From: Roseospira goensis
GTDB lineage: Bacteria; Pseudomonadota; Alphaproteobacteria; Rhodospirillales; Rhodospirillaceae
Reading direction: 5' to 3'
Length of the DNA: 64,000 nt
Assembly (NCBI RefSeq): GCF_014197795.1
Contig: NZ_JACIGI010000003.1
Span: 167,136-231,135, forward strand
Shown here: positions 8,114-17,994 of the stretch, in pieces
How the letters are laid out: the number at the start of each line of letters is the position of its first letter
How positions within the stretch are numbered: the stretch's first letter is position 1
Translations under genes and position numbers: made by a program
Notes under the pieces: generated by a model
What the model saw: only the letters and a program-made list of their open reading frames with translations
The model's database searches: none
Told to the model about the DNA's origin: nothing

Positions 8114-10603
8114 TCAGAGCGTGGCCGTCAGGTCCATCGGCTCGACGCCCCAGATGTCGCGTGCATAGGTGTGGATGGAGCGGTCCGACGAGAACGTCCC
8201 CATGCGGGCCACGTTCAGGATGGCCTTGCGGGCCCAGGCATCCGGATCCTGGAACAGCTCGTCCACCCGGTTCTGGGCCTCCACGTAGGCCGCGAAGTCG
8301 GCCAGCACCATGTACTGGTCGCCGCGTTCAAACAGGGTTTCCCCGATCGCGTGGTAACGGTTGACCTGCTGCGGGTTGAAGAACCCGGAGGTGATCATGT
8401 CGACCACCCGCTTCAGATCCGGATTGCCCTCGATCACCCTCCAGGGATTATAGCCGCGGCGCTTGGTCTCCATCACCTGCTCGGTGGTCAGGCCGAAGAT
8501 GAAGATGTTGTCGTCGCCGACCTCTTCCTTGATCTCGATGTTGGCGCCGTCGAGGGTCCCGATGGTCAGCGCCCCATTGAGCGCGAACTTCATGTTGCCG
8601 GTGCCCGACGCCTCGGTGCCGGCGGTGGAGATCTGCTCGGACAGGTTGGCGCCCGGGATCGTGATCTCGGCACTTGAGACATTGTAGTTGGGCAGGAACA
8701 CGACCTTGAGCAGGTCGCTCACGCTGCGGTCGTTGTTGATGGTCAGGGCGACGTCATTGATCAGGCGGATGATCTGCTTGGCCAGATAGTATCCGGGCGC
8801 CGCCTTGCCGCCGATGATGACCGTGCGCGGCACCGGGGCCGTCACCCGGCCCTCGCGCAGCAGCACGTAGCGGTGGACCACGTGCAGAACGTTGAGGAGC
8901 TGGCGCTTGTACTCGTGGATCCGCTTGACCTGCACGTCGAACATGCTCGCCGGATCGACAACGAGTCCGGTCTGGCCGGCGATGTGCGCGCCCAGGCGTT
9001 CCTTGTTCGCCAGCTTGATGGCGTTGAAACGCTCCCGGAAGGCGGCGTCCTCGGCCATCGGCTCCAGGTCGCGCAGCGCCATCAGGTCGGTCTTCCAGGC
9101 CTCCCCGATCGCCTGGGAGATCAGGGCCCCCAGCTCCGGGTTGCACTGGAGCAGCCAACGCCGCTGGGTCACCCCGTTGGTGACGTTGACGAACTTGCCC
9201 GGATACATCTCGTCGAACTCGGGAAACACCTTCTCGCGCAGCAACCGCGTGTGCAGCGCGGCCACGCCGTTGACCCTCTTGCTGCCGACGATCGCCAGGT
9301 GGGCCATGCGGATGCGCTGGGTTTCCTCGTCCACCAGCGACATGCGCCGCAGCACGTCCATCTCGCCGGGGAAGCGGAACCGCACCTGCTGCAAGTGGTC
9401 GTGGTTGATCAGGTAGATGATCTCCAGGTGACGCGGCAGCACGTGCTCCAGCATGCCGATGGGCCAGGTCTCCAGCGCCTCCGGCAGCAGGGTGTGGTTG
9501 GTGTAGCAGAAGGTCTCGCGGGTCACGTGCCAGGCCTTGTCCCAGTCCAGCCCGTGCACGTCCACCAGCAGGCGCATCATCTCCGGCACCGCCAGGGCCG
9601 GGTGGGTGTCGTTGAGCTGGATGGCGATCTTCTTGTGCAGGGTCGACATGTCGCTGTGGACGCGCAGATACCGCGCGATGATGTCCTGCAGCGACGCCGA
9701 GACGAAAAAGTACTCCTGCTTGAGGCGCAGTTCCTGGCCCAGGACGGTGCTGTCCATGGGGTAGAGCACCTTGGACAGCGTCTCCGAGGTGGTCTTGTCC
9801 TTCACCGCTTCGATGTAGTTGCCCTCGTTGAAAAAGCGCAGGTCGAAATCGTTGGTCGCCCGCGCCGTCCACAGGCGCAGGTTGGAGATGATCGGGCTGT
9901 CGTAGCCGGTGATCTTCAGGTCGGAGGCCACCGCGTTGATATCCTGGGTGTCCACCCATTCGCAGCGCTCGCGGCCCTGCTCGTCCCGGAAGCAGACGAT
10001 GCGGCCGTGGAAGCGCACCGGATAGGCCACGCTATGGCGCACGAACTCCCACGGATTGCCCCGGCGCAGCCAGTTGTCCGGGTGCTCCACCTGCTGGCCG
10101 TCCTCGATGGTCTGCGAGAACATGCCGAACTCGTAGCGGATCCCGTAGCCGTGACCCGGATATTGATGGGTCGCCATGGAGTCCAGGAAGCACGCCGCCA
10201 GCCGGCCCAGGCCGCCGTTGCCGAGCGCCGGGTCCGGCTCCTCCTCGGCCACCGTGTCGAGATCCTGGCCGAGCGACTCGAGCGCCTCGCGCACCGTGTC
10301 GGTCAGGCCGAAGTCGACCAGGTGCTTCATCAGGCGGCGGCCGGTCAGGAACTCCATCGACAGGTAGTAGATGCGCCGCGTGTCCTGGCCGTACTGGGCG
10401 CGACTGGTGCCCATGCCGCGCTCCGACAGGATGCCCTTGATCATGTGCGCCAGCGCCATGAACCACTGCCGCGTGCCGGCCGAGCGCGGGTCGTGTCCCA
10501 CCACGCGCACCATGTACGAAATGAGGCCGCGCCGGATGCTGTCCGCATCGTGCATATTGACGCGGAACTCGCCCTCAAGGGCTTCCTTCACCAACTGATC
10601 CAT
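8114..10603 (-). CDS. glgP: glycogen/maltodextrin phosphorylase
   Basis: 829 residues from ATG 10603 (preceded by GAAGG); upstream in-frame codons are low-complexity and not family-like. Releases glucose 1-phosphate from alpha-1,4-glucan ends using pyridoxal phosphate. Family landmarks: YYLSMEFLTGR near the N-terminus, ALGNGGLGRLAACFLDSMAT, QLNDTHPALAVPEMMRLL, VKRIHEYKRQLLN, and the cofactor lysine in EASGTGNMKFALNGAL. Length is that of GT35 phosphorylases. Lies 161 bp upstream of nothing else on its strand except glgA, which precedes it, so glgA-glgP may be one transcript; glgC diverges from glgA. Together they form a glycogen store/mobilise unit. No glgB or glgX is in view. Confidence 0.97.
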   Translation of the reverse strand: MDQLVKEALEGEFRVNMHDADSIRRGLISYMVRVVGHDPRSAGTRQWFMALAHMIKGILSERGMGTSRAQYGQDTRRIYYLSMEFLTGRRLMKHLVDFGLTDTVREALESLGQDLDTVAEEEPDPALGNGGLGRLAACFLDSMATHQYPGHGYGIRYEFGMFSQTIEDGQQVEHPDNWLRRGNPWEFVRHSVAYPVRFHGRIVCFRDEQGRERCEWVDTQDINAVASDLKITGYDSPIISNLRLWTARATNDFDLRFFNEGNYIEAVKDKTTSETLSKVLYPMDSTVLGQELRLKQEYFFVSASLQDIIARYLRVHSDMSTLHKKIAIQLNDTHPALAVPEMMRLLVDVHGLDWDKAWHVTRETFCYTNHTLLPEALETWPIGMLEHVLPRHLEIIYLINHDHLQQVRFRFPGEMDVLRRMSLVDEETQRIRMAHLAIVGSKRVNGVAALHTRLLREKVFPEFDEMYPGKFVNVTNGVTQRRWLLQCNPELGALISQAIGEAWKTDLMALRDLEPMAEDAAFRERFNAIKLANKERLGAHIAGQTGLVVDPASMFDVQVKRIHEYKRQLLNVLHVVHRYVLLREGRVTAPVPRTVIIGGKAAPGYYLAKQIIRLINDVALTINNDRSVSDLLKVVFLPNYNVSSAEITIPGANLSEQISTAGTEASGTGNMKFALNGALTIGTLDGANIEIKEEVGDDNIFIFGLTTEQVMETKRRGYNPWRVIEGNPDLKRVVDMITSGFFNPQQVNRYHAIGETLFERGDQYMVLADFAAYVEAQNRVDELFQDPDAWARKAILNVARMGTFSSDRSIHTYARDIWGVEPMDLTATL

Positions 10604-10682
10604 GGTCGCCCGCCTTCGTGTTCGTGGCTTGTGGTTCGTGGTCCGCGTCGTGGGCGCGGGCCGGACCCGTGCCCGCAGCACC

Positions 10683-10734
10683 GGTCACCCGTCTTGGTCG
10701 CCCGTCTCGGTCACCCGTCTTGGTCACCCGTCTC
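10683..10734. repeat. 13-nt tandem repeat, four units
   Basis: Four contiguous 13-nt units of the form GGTCRCCCGTCTY occupy the glgA-glgP intergenic gap (10683, 10696, 10709, 10722). Only two positions vary. No coding role is seen. Confidence 0.9.
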
Positions 10735-10764
10735 GCCCCTCGTCGGCGCGCCGCCGCCTGGCCG

Positions 10765-12207
10765 TCAGTCGGCGTGCAGCACTTCGCCGTACAAACCCAG
10801 GTACTCGCGCGCCACCCGGTCCCAGCTATGGTCCAGCGCCATGCCGGCGCGCATCGCCGTTTGCCAGGCTTCGCCCTGGCGGTACAGCGCGATCGTTCTG
10901 CGCACCGCGCCGATCAGACTGCTCGGGTCCGGGTGATCGAACACGATGCCGGTCCCGGCGGAGGCCTCGTCGACGTCGATCACCGTATCCGCCAGACCGC
11001 CGGTGCGCCGCACCACCGGAACCGTCCCATACCGCATGGCATATAGCTGCGTGAGGCCGCAGGGCTCGAACCGTGACGGCACCAGCAGCGCGTCCGCGCC
11101 GGCCTGGATGCGATGCGACAGCCCCTCGTCGTAGCCGATTCGCGCCGCCACGCTGTCCGGCATCGCCCCCGCCGCCCCGCGCACATGCCATTCCAGCCCC
11201 GGATCGCCCGATCCCAGAATGACGATCTGGCCCCCACTGTCCACGATCGTGGAGATCACCGCCAGAGCAAGATCAATGCCCTTCTGTTCCACGAACCGAC
11301 TGACCACCCCGAACAGCGGCGCATCCGGCCGTTGGGCCAGACCCATTTCGCGCTGGAGCGCCGCCTTGCAGGCCGCCTTACCGCTCAGGTCGTCGTGATG
11401 GAACGGCGCCGCGATATGGGGGTCCGCCGCCGGATCCCAGTCCGCCTGATCGACTCCGTTGAGGATGCCCTGAAGGCGCGACGCCCGACTGGACAGGAGA
11501 CCGTGCAACCCTTCGCCCCCCATCAGGGTTTGGATTTCGCGCGCATAGGTGGGACTGACGGTGGTCAGGAACTGGCTGTAGTACAGACCCGCTTTGAGAT
11601 AGGAAACGTGGCCGTAGAATTCGAGACCCTCGACCGAGAACATCCAGTCGGGCAGGCCGATCATGGGCAGAATCTCGCGGCCGAAGATGCCCTGATAGTG
11701 CAGGTTGTGGACGGTGAACACCGTGGCCGGGCGCTTCACACCCCAGAGCCACAGATAGGCCGCCGTGAGGCCCGCCTGCCAGTCGCTGGCGTGCACGACG
11801 TCCGGCGCCCAGTCGGGCAACGCCCCCTGCGCGGCCACCATGGCCCCGATGCGACCCAGGAGGGCAAAGCGCAGGAAGTTGTCCGGCCAGTCGTGGCCGT
11901 ACTCGTCGAGGTATGGCCCGCCCGGCCGCTCGAACAGGGCCGGGCAGTCGACGAGCAGAAGCTCGCGCTCACCGTCCGGCTCGCGCGCCGGCACCAGACG
12001 GGCGCGGATGTTGGGCAGGACCTCGCCCAGGCTGCGGGCCGGGCCGGTGACTTCGACGCGGTCGAGCAGGCCGCCATAGGCCGGCATCAGGATGCGCGCA
12101 TCGACGCCAAGGCGGCCGAGAGCCACGGGCAACGCCCCGGTGACGTCGGCAAGGCCGCCGGTCTTGATGAGCGGATAGGCTTCCGAGGCCACGAACAGAA
12201 CGCGCAT
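10765..12207 (-). CDS. glgA: glycogen synthase (ADP-glucose)
   Basis: 480 residues, the normal GlgA length. Transfers glucose from ADP-glucose to growing glycogen. The ADP-glucose site KTGGLADV is at residues 15-22; TVHNLHYQG, RLQGILNGVD and VSRFVEQKGIDL mark the GT5 family, and the second Rossmann domain ends with PSRFEPCGLTQLYAMRYGT containing the catalytic Glu of the EX7E motif. Begins at ATG 12207 in a 317-bp gap shared with divergent glgC, and is followed on the same strand by glgP. Confidence 0.97.
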   Translation of the reverse strand: MRVLFVASEAYPLIKTGGLADVTGALPVALGRLGVDARILMPAYGGLLDRVEVTGPARSLGEVLPNIRARLVPAREPDGERELLLVDCPALFERPGGPYLDEYGHDWPDNFLRFALLGRIGAMVAAQGALPDWAPDVVHASDWQAGLTAAYLWLWGVKRPATVFTVHNLHYQGIFGREILPMIGLPDWMFSVEGLEFYGHVSYLKAGLYYSQFLTTVSPTYAREIQTLMGGEGLHGLLSSRASRLQGILNGVDQADWDPAADPHIAAPFHHDDLSGKAACKAALQREMGLAQRPDAPLFGVVSRFVEQKGIDLALAVISTIVDSGGQIVILGSGDPGLEWHVRGAAGAMPDSVAARIGYDEGLSHRIQAGADALLVPSRFEPCGLTQLYAMRYGTVPVVRRTGGLADTVIDVDEASAGTGIVFDHPDPSSLIGAVRRTIALYRQGEAWQTAMRAGMALDHSWDRVAREYLGLYGEVLHAD

Positions 12208-12362
12208 CGAGGGGTTCCCGCAAAGTGTGAGTCGGTGCGCGGGACCTTACCCGTCCGACGACGGGAAGCAAAGCCTTGGCTGCGGGCGCGACCCTCGCCG
12301 CCGACACAGCACCGCGGCTGTGTCGCGCCGCCCCCGCACGGCATCCGGCCCGTCATATTCCG

Positions 12363-12392
12363 TTGATTGATCGACCATCATGCTCATGTAAT
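12363..12392 (+). promoter_or_regulatory. candidate sigma-70 promoter of glgC
   Basis: TTGATT, an 18-nt spacer and TGTAAT lie in the only A/T-rich patch of the gap, about 135 nt before the glgC start. Motif match only. Confidence 0.35.
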
Positions 12393-12435
12393 TGTCCGAC
12401 CCGAATCGGCGCCGGCTCCCGCCGCCCCGCCGCGC

Positions 12436-12500
12436 CGCCCAGCCCCACCGCCCAGCCCTACCGCCCAGCCCTACCGCCCAGCCCTACCGCCAAGCCCCGC
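12436..12500. repeat. 13-nt tandem repeat, five units
   Basis: Units of CGCCCAGCCYYAC start at 12436, 12449, 12462, 12475 and 12488; units two to four are identical and the last is degenerate. It lies between the candidate promoter and the ribosome site of glgC. Confidence 0.9.
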
Positions 12501-12524
12501 CGTCATCGCCAAGGAGCGCACGCA

Positions 12525-13850
12525 ATGGACGACAAGACCCCCGGGCCGACCTCCCGCTACGGCCATGCCGTGGCCGACGAACTGGCCTTTGCCGCCGACG
12601 TCAATCGCGCGATGCGCGGCACCCTGGCACTGGTTCTGGCGGGCGGACGGGGCAGCCGGCTGCGCGATCTGACGGACAAGGAGAGCAAGCCGGCGGTGCC
12701 GTTCGGCGGCAAGTACCGCATCGTCGACTTTCCCCTGTCCAACTGCATCAACTCCGGGCTTCGGCGGATCTGTGTCCTGACCCAGTACAAGGCGCATACC
12801 CTCATCCACCACATCCAGCGCGGTTGGGGGTTCCTGCGCTCGGAGGTGGGGGAGTTCGTCGAGCTGTGGCCGGCCCAGCAGCAGACCGCCGCCGGCTCCT
12901 GGTACCAGGGCACCGCCGATGCCGTATTCCAGAACATCGAGCGCATCCAGGCCCACGGGGCGGAGCACATCCTGGTGCTGGCCGGCGACCACGTCTACCG
13001 CCAGGACTACTCCAAGCTGATGGCCTCCCACCTAAGGTCGCAAGCCGACGTCTCGGTGGCCTGTATCGAGGTCCCGCGCCTGGACGCCACCGCCTTCGGC
13101 GTGGTCGACGTGGATGATCACGACACCATCACCGGCTTCCTGGAAAAGCCCGCCGATCCGCCCTGCATCCCGGGCCAGCCCGACCGGGCCTTCGCCAGCA
13201 TGGGCATCTACCTGTTCCGGGCCGACTTCCTGCTGAAGGTGCTGGAGGAGGACGCGCGCGACCCCGCCTCCGCGCGCGACTTCGGCAAGAACATCCTGCC
13301 CAGCCTGCTGGGCAAGGCCCGCATGGTGGCGCACCGGTTCGAGGAGAGCTGCGTCTACCCGCCGCACTCGCGCGACGTGCCATACTGGCGCGACGTCGGC
13401 ACCCTCGATGCCTATTGGGCCTCGAACCTGGACCTGGTGGCGGTCACCCCCGACCTCGATCTGTACGATCCGGCGTGGCCGATCTGGACCTGTCAGGTGC
13501 AGCGCCCCGGCGCCAAGTTCGTGTTCGACGAACCGGACCGCCGCGGCATGGCCGTGGACTCGGTGCTGGCGGCGGGCTGCATTGTCTCCGGCGGCGCCGT
13601 CAGCCATTCCCTGCTGTTCCACGACGTGCGCGTGAACTCGTACTCCCGGGTCAAGGACAGCGTGCTGCTGCCCGAGGTCGACATCGGCCGCCACGCCCGC
13701 CTGACCAAATGCATCGTGGCGGCCCGCACCCAGATTCCGAGCGGCCTGGTGGTGGGCGAGGATCCCGAGGAGGATGCCAAGCGCTTCCTGGTCACGGAGG
13801 GCGGCGTGACTCTCATCACCCAGGACATGCTGGACAGGCTGGACCTGTAG
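12525..13850 (+). CDS. glgC: glucose-1-phosphate adenylyltransferase
   Basis: 441 residues from ATG 12525, with AAGGAG 8 nt upstream. Makes ADP-glucose, the committed step of glycogen synthesis. The nucleotidyltransferase core has LVLAGGRGSRLRDLTDKESK (about 35-54), then KPAVPFGGKYRIVDFPLSN with the activator/substrate Lys, and GTADAVFQN. A C-terminal left-handed beta-helix part follows (SRVKDSVLLPEVDIGRHARL). The N-terminal 15 residues before the core are slightly longer than in E. coli. Divergent from glgA; followed by a pair of hairpins. Confidence 0.97.
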   Translation: MDDKTPGPTSRYGHAVADELAFAADVNRAMRGTLALVLAGGRGSRLRDLTDKESKPAVPFGGKYRIVDFPLSNCINSGLRRICVLTQYKAHTLIHHIQRGWGFLRSEVGEFVELWPAQQQTAAGSWYQGTADAVFQNIERIQAHGAEHILVLAGDHVYRQDYSKLMASHLRSQADVSVACIEVPRLDATAFGVVDVDDHDTITGFLEKPADPPCIPGQPDRAFASMGIYLFRADFLLKVLEEDARDPASARDFGKNILPSLLGKARMVAHRFEESCVYPPHSRDVPYWRDVGTLDAYWASNLDLVAVTPDLDLYDPAWPIWTCQVQRPGAKFVFDEPDRRGMAVDSVLAAGCIVSGGAVSHSLLFHDVRVNSYSRVKDSVLLPEVDIGRHARLTKCIVAARTQIPSGLVVGEDPEEDAKRFLVTEGGVTLITQDMLDRLDL

Positions 13851-13870
13851 GCCCGCGCCGGCCGCGCAGG

Positions 13871-13933
13871 CGCCCACGCCGGAGCGTGGGCGCGAGACGG
13901 GGGTTTTCTCGGTCCCACGCTCCCGCGTGGGCG
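13871..13933. repeat. paired GC-rich hairpins between convergent glgC and threonine aldolase genes
   Basis: Two hairpins (13871-13892, CGCCCACGC/GCGTGGGCG; and 13914-13931, CCCACGC/GCGTGGG) are also near-complementary to each other, flanking CGAGACGGGGGTTTTCTCG. The layout is REP/BIME-like and may end transcription from both sides, although T-runs are short. Confidence 0.7.
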
Positions 13934-13959
13934 CCGGATGAAGGCAGATCGGGACGGCC

Positions 13960-15009
13960 TCACGCCCCGGCCGGTGCCACCGCCAGGTCGCGCGCCCGGG
14001 CCACCACGGCGTCGACGTCCTCGGGCCGGCTCTGGAAGCTGGTCACGAACCGCACCATGTCGGCGTGTTCGGACGGCCAGTCGCCGAACAGCACCCCGGC
14101 CGCGCGCAGCCCCTCGGCCAGCCCCGGCGGCAGCACCGGGAACACCATATTGGCCTCGACCGGATCGGGCACCGTCACCCCCGGCACGGCCGCCAGCCCC
14201 GCCCCCAGGCGGCGGGCCATGGCGTTGGCATGGGCGCCATGGCGCAGCCACAGGTCATCGTCCAGCCAGGCCAGGAGCTGGGCCGAGACGAAGCGCATCT
14301 TGGACAGCAGGTGGCCGGCGCGCTTGCGCCGTTCCGCGATGTCGGTCGCCAACTCGGGCCGGAAGACCACCACCGCCTCGGCCGCCCAGGCCCCGCTCTT
14401 GGTCGCGCCCAGGCACAGCACGTCGACGCCGGCGCGCCAGGTCAGATCCGCCGGCGCGCAGCCCAGCGCGGCGACCGCGTTGGCGAAGCGCGCCCCGTCC
14501 ATGTGCAGCGCCAGGCCATGGCGGCGGCAGACGTCGGCCACGGCCGCGACCTGTTCGACCGTGTAGACGGTGCCGCACTCGGTCGCCTGCGTGACGCTGA
14601 CCGCCGCCGGGCGGACGCGATGCACCTTGCGGTAGCCGGTGCGGCGGATCGCCGCATCCACCGCAGCCGGGTCCAACCGTCCGGCGCCCCCGGGCACGGC
14701 GACCAGCTTGGCCCCGCCGGTGAACATCTCCGGCGCCCCGCACTCGTCGGTGTTGATGTGGCTGTCCTCGTGGCAGATCACGGCGCCGAACGGCGGCACG
14801 AGTTGCGCCAGGGCCAGCGCGTTGGCCGCGGTGCCGGTGACGACCGGAAACACGGCCACCTCGGTCTCGAACACCGCCGCGAGGCGGGCGGTCAGCCGGT
14901 CGGTCCAGGGGTCGGCGCCATAGGGCGCGGCCGTGCCGGCCGCGGCCGCCGCCAGGGCCGCGGTGATTGCGGGGGCGGCGCCGGTCACGTTGTCGCTGCG
15001 GAAATCCAT
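13960..15009 (-). CDS. ltaE: low-specificity L-threonine aldolase (PLP enzyme)
   Basis: 349 residues from ATG 15009, where the family normally begins (MDFRSDNV). A GTG at 15027 that overlaps the upstream stop would add six residues. Cleaves threonine/allo-threonine to glycine and acetaldehyde. Landmarks: FRSDNVTGA, HEDSHINTDECGAPE, HMDGARFANA with the Asp that holds the pyridine nitrogen, and LGATKSGAW, whose Lys forms the PLP aldimine. The family's usual 'GTxKN' is GATKS here, common in alphaproteobacterial members. Follows the PmbA/TldE gene with no gap, so co-transcribed. Confidence 0.9.
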   Translation of the reverse strand: MDFRSDNVTGAAPAITAALAAAAAGTAAPYGADPWTDRLTARLAAVFETEVAVFPVVTGTAANALALAQLVPPFGAVICHEDSHINTDECGAPEMFTGGAKLVAVPGGAGRLDPAAVDAAIRRTGYRKVHRVRPAAVSVTQATECGTVYTVEQVAAVADVCRRHGLALHMDGARFANAVAALGCAPADLTWRAGVDVLCLGATKSGAWAAEAVVVFRPELATDIAERRKRAGHLLSKMRFVSAQLLAWLDDDLWLRHGAHANAMARRLGAGLAAVPGVTVPDPVEANMVFPVLPPGLAEGLRAAGVLFGDWPSEHADMVRFVTSFQSRPEDVDAVVARARDLAVAPAGA

Positions 15010-15023
15010 GACCCGCCCGCCCG

Positions 15024-16367
15024 TCACTGGCCCGCGACGGTCATGCCGTCGACGCGCACCGTCGGGCTGTCGGTGCCGTAGCGCAGCACCAGGTCATCGG
15101 CCGGCGTCAGGGCGGCGAACATCTGCGGCAGGGTGCCGGCGATGGTGCATTCGCTGACCGGGTGGGTGATCTCGCCGTTCTCGATCCAGAAGCCGGCGGC
15201 GCCGCGCGAATAGTCGCCGGTGATCATGTTGACGCCCTGCCCCACCAGCTCGGTGACGTAGACCCCCTCCTTGATGTCCGCGATCAGGTCAGCCGGACTG
15301 GCATGACCGGGCTCCAGGTACACGTTCGAGGCCCCCGGGTGCGGCGCCGACCCGGGACTGCGGCTGGCGTGTCCGGTGCTGTCCAGGCCCAGTTGGCGGG
15401 CGGCGCGCAGGTCGAGCAGCCAGGTCGTCAGGCGACCGTCGTCGACGAGGGCGCGGCGCAGCGTCGGCAGCCCCTCGGCGTCGCAGGGCCGCGACTTCAG
15501 GCCGCGGTGGCGGTGCGGATCCTCAATGATCGACAGGCCCGCCGGAAACAGGCGCTCTCCCATGCGATCCTTCAGGAAGCTGGTGCCGCGGGCGATGGCC
15601 GAGCCATTGATGGCGCCGAGCAGATGCCCGACCAGGGAGCGGGCCACGCGCGGGTCGAACACCACCGGCACCTTCACCGTGCGCGGCCGGCGCGCCCCCA
15701 GCCGGCGCACCGCACGCTCGCCCGCGCTGCGTCCGACCTCGGCCGGATCGCGCAGGTCCTCGCGGAACACGGCGGCGGTGTAGTCGTAGTCCCGCTCCAT
15801 GCCGTCTCCGCCCGCGCCGGCGATGACGCTGGCCGCCAGCGAGCAGCCGGTGCGGGCATAGGAGCGGGCGAAGCCGTTGCTGGCCGCCAGCGCCACGGTG
15901 GTCAGGCTCCAGCCGGCCTCGGCGCCCTCGGAGTTGGTCACTCCGGGCACCGCGCGGGCGGCGTCCTCGGCGGCGCGCACCATCTCGGTGAGTGTTTCCG
16001 CCGACGGCTCGACCGGATCGCGGCTCTCGATGTCCGGCAGATCGCGGGCGAGCTGGTCCGGGTCCGCCAGACCGCAGTACGGGTCCTCCGGCACGGTGCG
16101 GGCCAGGGCCACGGCCCGGTCGACCAGATCCTGCAAGGCCTGCGGCGAGCGGTCGGCACTGGAGACGATGCCCTGGCGCCGGCCCACGAACACGCGCAGG
16201 CCGATGTCCCCCCCCTCGGCCCGCTCCAGGCGTTCCAAAGCGCCCAGGCGCCAGGCCACGGACACCGAGACCCCGTCCACCAACACGGCATCGGCGGCGT
16301 CGGCCCCGGCGGTGCGGGCGCGGGCGATCAGGTCTTCGAGCAGGGCAAGGGTGTCGGCCTCGGACAT
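15024..16367 (-). CDS. pmbA: PmbA/TldE-family metalloprotease-related protein
   Basis: 447 residues, normal for the TldD/PmbA (TldE) family. The N-terminal domain (about 1-200) has the alternating pattern GVSVSVAWRLGALERLERAEG, and the C-terminal beta-barrel has FLKDRMGERLFPAGLSIIEDPH, NVYLEPG and NMITGDYSRGAAGFWIENGE, as in PmbA. The HExxxH zinc site of TldD is not present, which fits the non-catalytic TldE partner. TldD/TldE cut small modified peptides and process antitoxins and microcins. No tldD is in the window. Upstream of the threonine aldolase gene and 103 bp downstream of ubiD. Confidence 0.9.
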   Translation of the reverse strand: MSEADTLALLEDLIARARTAGADAADAVLVDGVSVSVAWRLGALERLERAEGGDIGLRVFVGRRQGIVSSADRSPQALQDLVDRAVALARTVPEDPYCGLADPDQLARDLPDIESRDPVEPSAETLTEMVRAAEDAARAVPGVTNSEGAEAGWSLTTVALAASNGFARSYARTGCSLAASVIAGAGGDGMERDYDYTAAVFREDLRDPAEVGRSAGERAVRRLGARRPRTVKVPVVFDPRVARSLVGHLLGAINGSAIARGTSFLKDRMGERLFPAGLSIIEDPHRHRGLKSRPCDAEGLPTLRRALVDDGRLTTWLLDLRAARQLGLDSTGHASRSPGSAPHPGASNVYLEPGHASPADLIADIKEGVYVTELVGQGVNMITGDYSRGAAGFWIENGEITHPVSECTIAGTLPQMFAALTPADDLVLRYGTDSPTVRVDGMTVAGQ

Positions 16368-16437
16368 GCGGCAGGTCTCCGGTTGGGCTGGGCGGGGCGG
16401 GAACGAACGGGCGGATGACGGGCGGGGTGGAACGACG

Positions 16438-16467
16438 GGACAGGACAGGACAGGACGGGACGGGACA
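16438..16467. repeat. 5-nt tandem repeat, six units
   Basis: Six consecutive GGACR pentamers between the ubiD stop and the pmbA start. Confidence 0.85.
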
Positions 16468-16470
16468 GCG

Positions 16471-17994
16471 CTAGCGCCAGATCGGCGCGCCGGAGCCGGG
16501 CAGGCCCAGGCTGTCCCATTTCGCGGTCACGCGGTCGATGATGGCATCGGTCATGCGGATCTTCTGGCCCCAGTCGCGATGGGTCTCGGGCGGCCACTTG
16601 TTGGTCGCATCCAGACCGATCTTGCCGCCCAGGCCGCTCTCGGGGCTGGCGAAATCCAGATAGTCGATGGGCGTGCCCTCCACCACGGTGATGTCGCGGG
16701 CCGGGTCCATGCGGGTCGAGATGGCCCACATGACGTCTTTCCAGTCGCGGGCGTCAACGTCGTCGTCCACCACGATCACGAACTTGGTGTACATGAACTG
16801 GCGCAGGAAGGACCACACCCCCATCATGACCCGCTTGGCATGGCCGGGGTACGCCTTGCGCATGCTGACCACGGCGATGCGGTAGGAGCACCCTTCCGGC
16901 GGCAGCCAGAAATCCACGATCTCCGGGAACTGCTGGACCAGGAGGGGAATGAACACCTCGTTCAGGGCCTCGCCCAGGACGCTGGGCTCGTCCGGCGGCC
17001 GGCCGGTGAAGGTGGACAGGTAGATGGGCTTGCGGCGCATGGTGATGGCCGAGATCCGGAACACCGGGAACGGCTCGACCGCGTTGTAGTAGCCGGTATG
17101 GTCGCCGTAGGGCCCCTCGTCGCCGAACTCGTCCAGCATGACGTGGCCCTCCAGCACGATCTCCGCCGTGGCCGGCACCTTCAAGGGGACCGTCTTGCAG
17201 TCCACCAGATCCACCTTGCGGCCGCGCAGCAGGCCGGCGAACTGGTACTCCGACAGCGTGTCCGGCACCGGCGTGACGGCGGCCAGGATGGTGCCCGGAT
17301 CCGCCCCGAGCACCGCCGCGGCCGGCAGTGGCGCGCGCTTCTCGGCGGCCCAGCGGCGGTAGTGCTGGGCACCGCCGCGGTGCTTCAGCCAACGCATCAG
17401 GGTGGTATCGCGCCCGGTCACCTGCATGCGGTAGATGCCCAGGTTGAAGGCATCCTCACGCCGGCCGCCCTTCTGCGTCGCCTGCGGTCCCTGGGTCACC
17501 ACCAGCGGCCAGGTGATGAGCGGCGCCGGCTCGCCCGGCCAGCAGCTCTGCACCGGCAGCCGGCCCAGGTCGATGTCGGCGCCCGTGAGCACCACCTCCT
17601 GGCACGGCGCCTTGGAGACGGCGCGCGGCTTCATCGCCATCACCGTCTTCAACAGCGGCATCATCTCCAGCGCCTCGCGCCAGCCGCCGGGCGGCTCCGG
17701 CTGCTTGAGGAACGCCAGGGTCTCGCCCACCTCGCGCAACTGCGCCGGCGTGCGGTCCATGCCCCAGGCCACGCGCTCGACGGTGCCGAACAGGTTGACC
17801 AGCACCGGCATGTCGAAGCGCCGGCCGTCGTCGCCCACCACGGTTTCGAACAGCACCGCCGGTCCGCCCTCCGCCAGCAACCGGGTCTGGATCTCCGTCA
17901 TCTCCAGAACCGGGGACACGGGCGCCTCAACACGGAATAGGCGACCGTCCCGGGACAGACGATCCATGAAATCGCGCAGGGACTCAAAGGGCAT
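16471..17994 (-). CDS. ubiD: UbiD-family decarboxylase (prenylated-FMN dependent)
   Basis: 507 residues from ATG 17994, with GGAG 8 nt before it; upstream codons are not conserved-looking. Matches UbiD, which decarboxylates polyprenyl-hydroxybenzoate in ubiquinone synthesis using prenylated FMN. Features include [20 protein letters not shown] (prFMN/metal region), [20 protein letters not shown] holding the acidic catalytic residue, and [13 protein letters not shown] at the C-terminus. UbiX is not in the window. Upstream it diverges from the HD-GYP gene; downstream pmbA follows after 103 bp. An aromatic-acid decarboxylase of the same family is possible but the length and C-terminal motif favour UbiD. 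Confidence 0.93.
   Translation of the reverse strand: MPFESLRDFMDRLSRDGRLFRVEAPVSPVLEMTEIQTRLLAEGGPAVLFETVVGDDGRRFDMPVLVNLFGTVERVAWGMDRTPAQLREVGETLAFLKQPEPPGGWREALEMMPLLKTVMAMKPRAVSKAPCQEVVLTGADIDLGRLPVQSCWPGEPAPLITWPLVVTQGPQATQKGGRREDAFNLGIYRMQVTGRDTTLMRWLKHRGGAQHYRRWAAEKRAPLPAAAVLGADPGTILAAVTPVPDTLSEYQFAGLLRGRKVDLVDCKTVPLKVPATAEIVLEGHVMLDEFGDEGPYGDHTGYYNAVEPFPVFRISAITMRRKPIYLSTFTGRPPDEPSVLGEALNEVFIPLLVQQFPEIVDFWLPPEGCSYRIAVVSMRKAYPGHAKRVMMGVWSFLRQFMYTKFVIVVDDDVDARDWKDVMWAISTRMDPARDITVVEGTPIDYLDFASPESGLGGKIGLDATNKWPPETHRDWGQKIRMTDAIIDRVTAKWDSLGLPGSGAPIWR

Larger units (their letters stand above)
12208..12524. other. divergent promoter region between glgA and glgC
   Basis: No gene. Holds a possible plus-strand promoter (TTGATT 12363-12368, 18 nt, TGTAAT 12387-12392) and a 13-nt tandem repeat at 12436-12500, so the glgC leader would contain the repeat. 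Ribosome site AAGGAG at 12511-12516. Confidence 0.5.

Noticed and set aside
10683-10734. Tandem units taken as a CRISPR array
   Set aside because: Units are contiguous with no unique spacers and are too short; other arrays in the window are the same kind.
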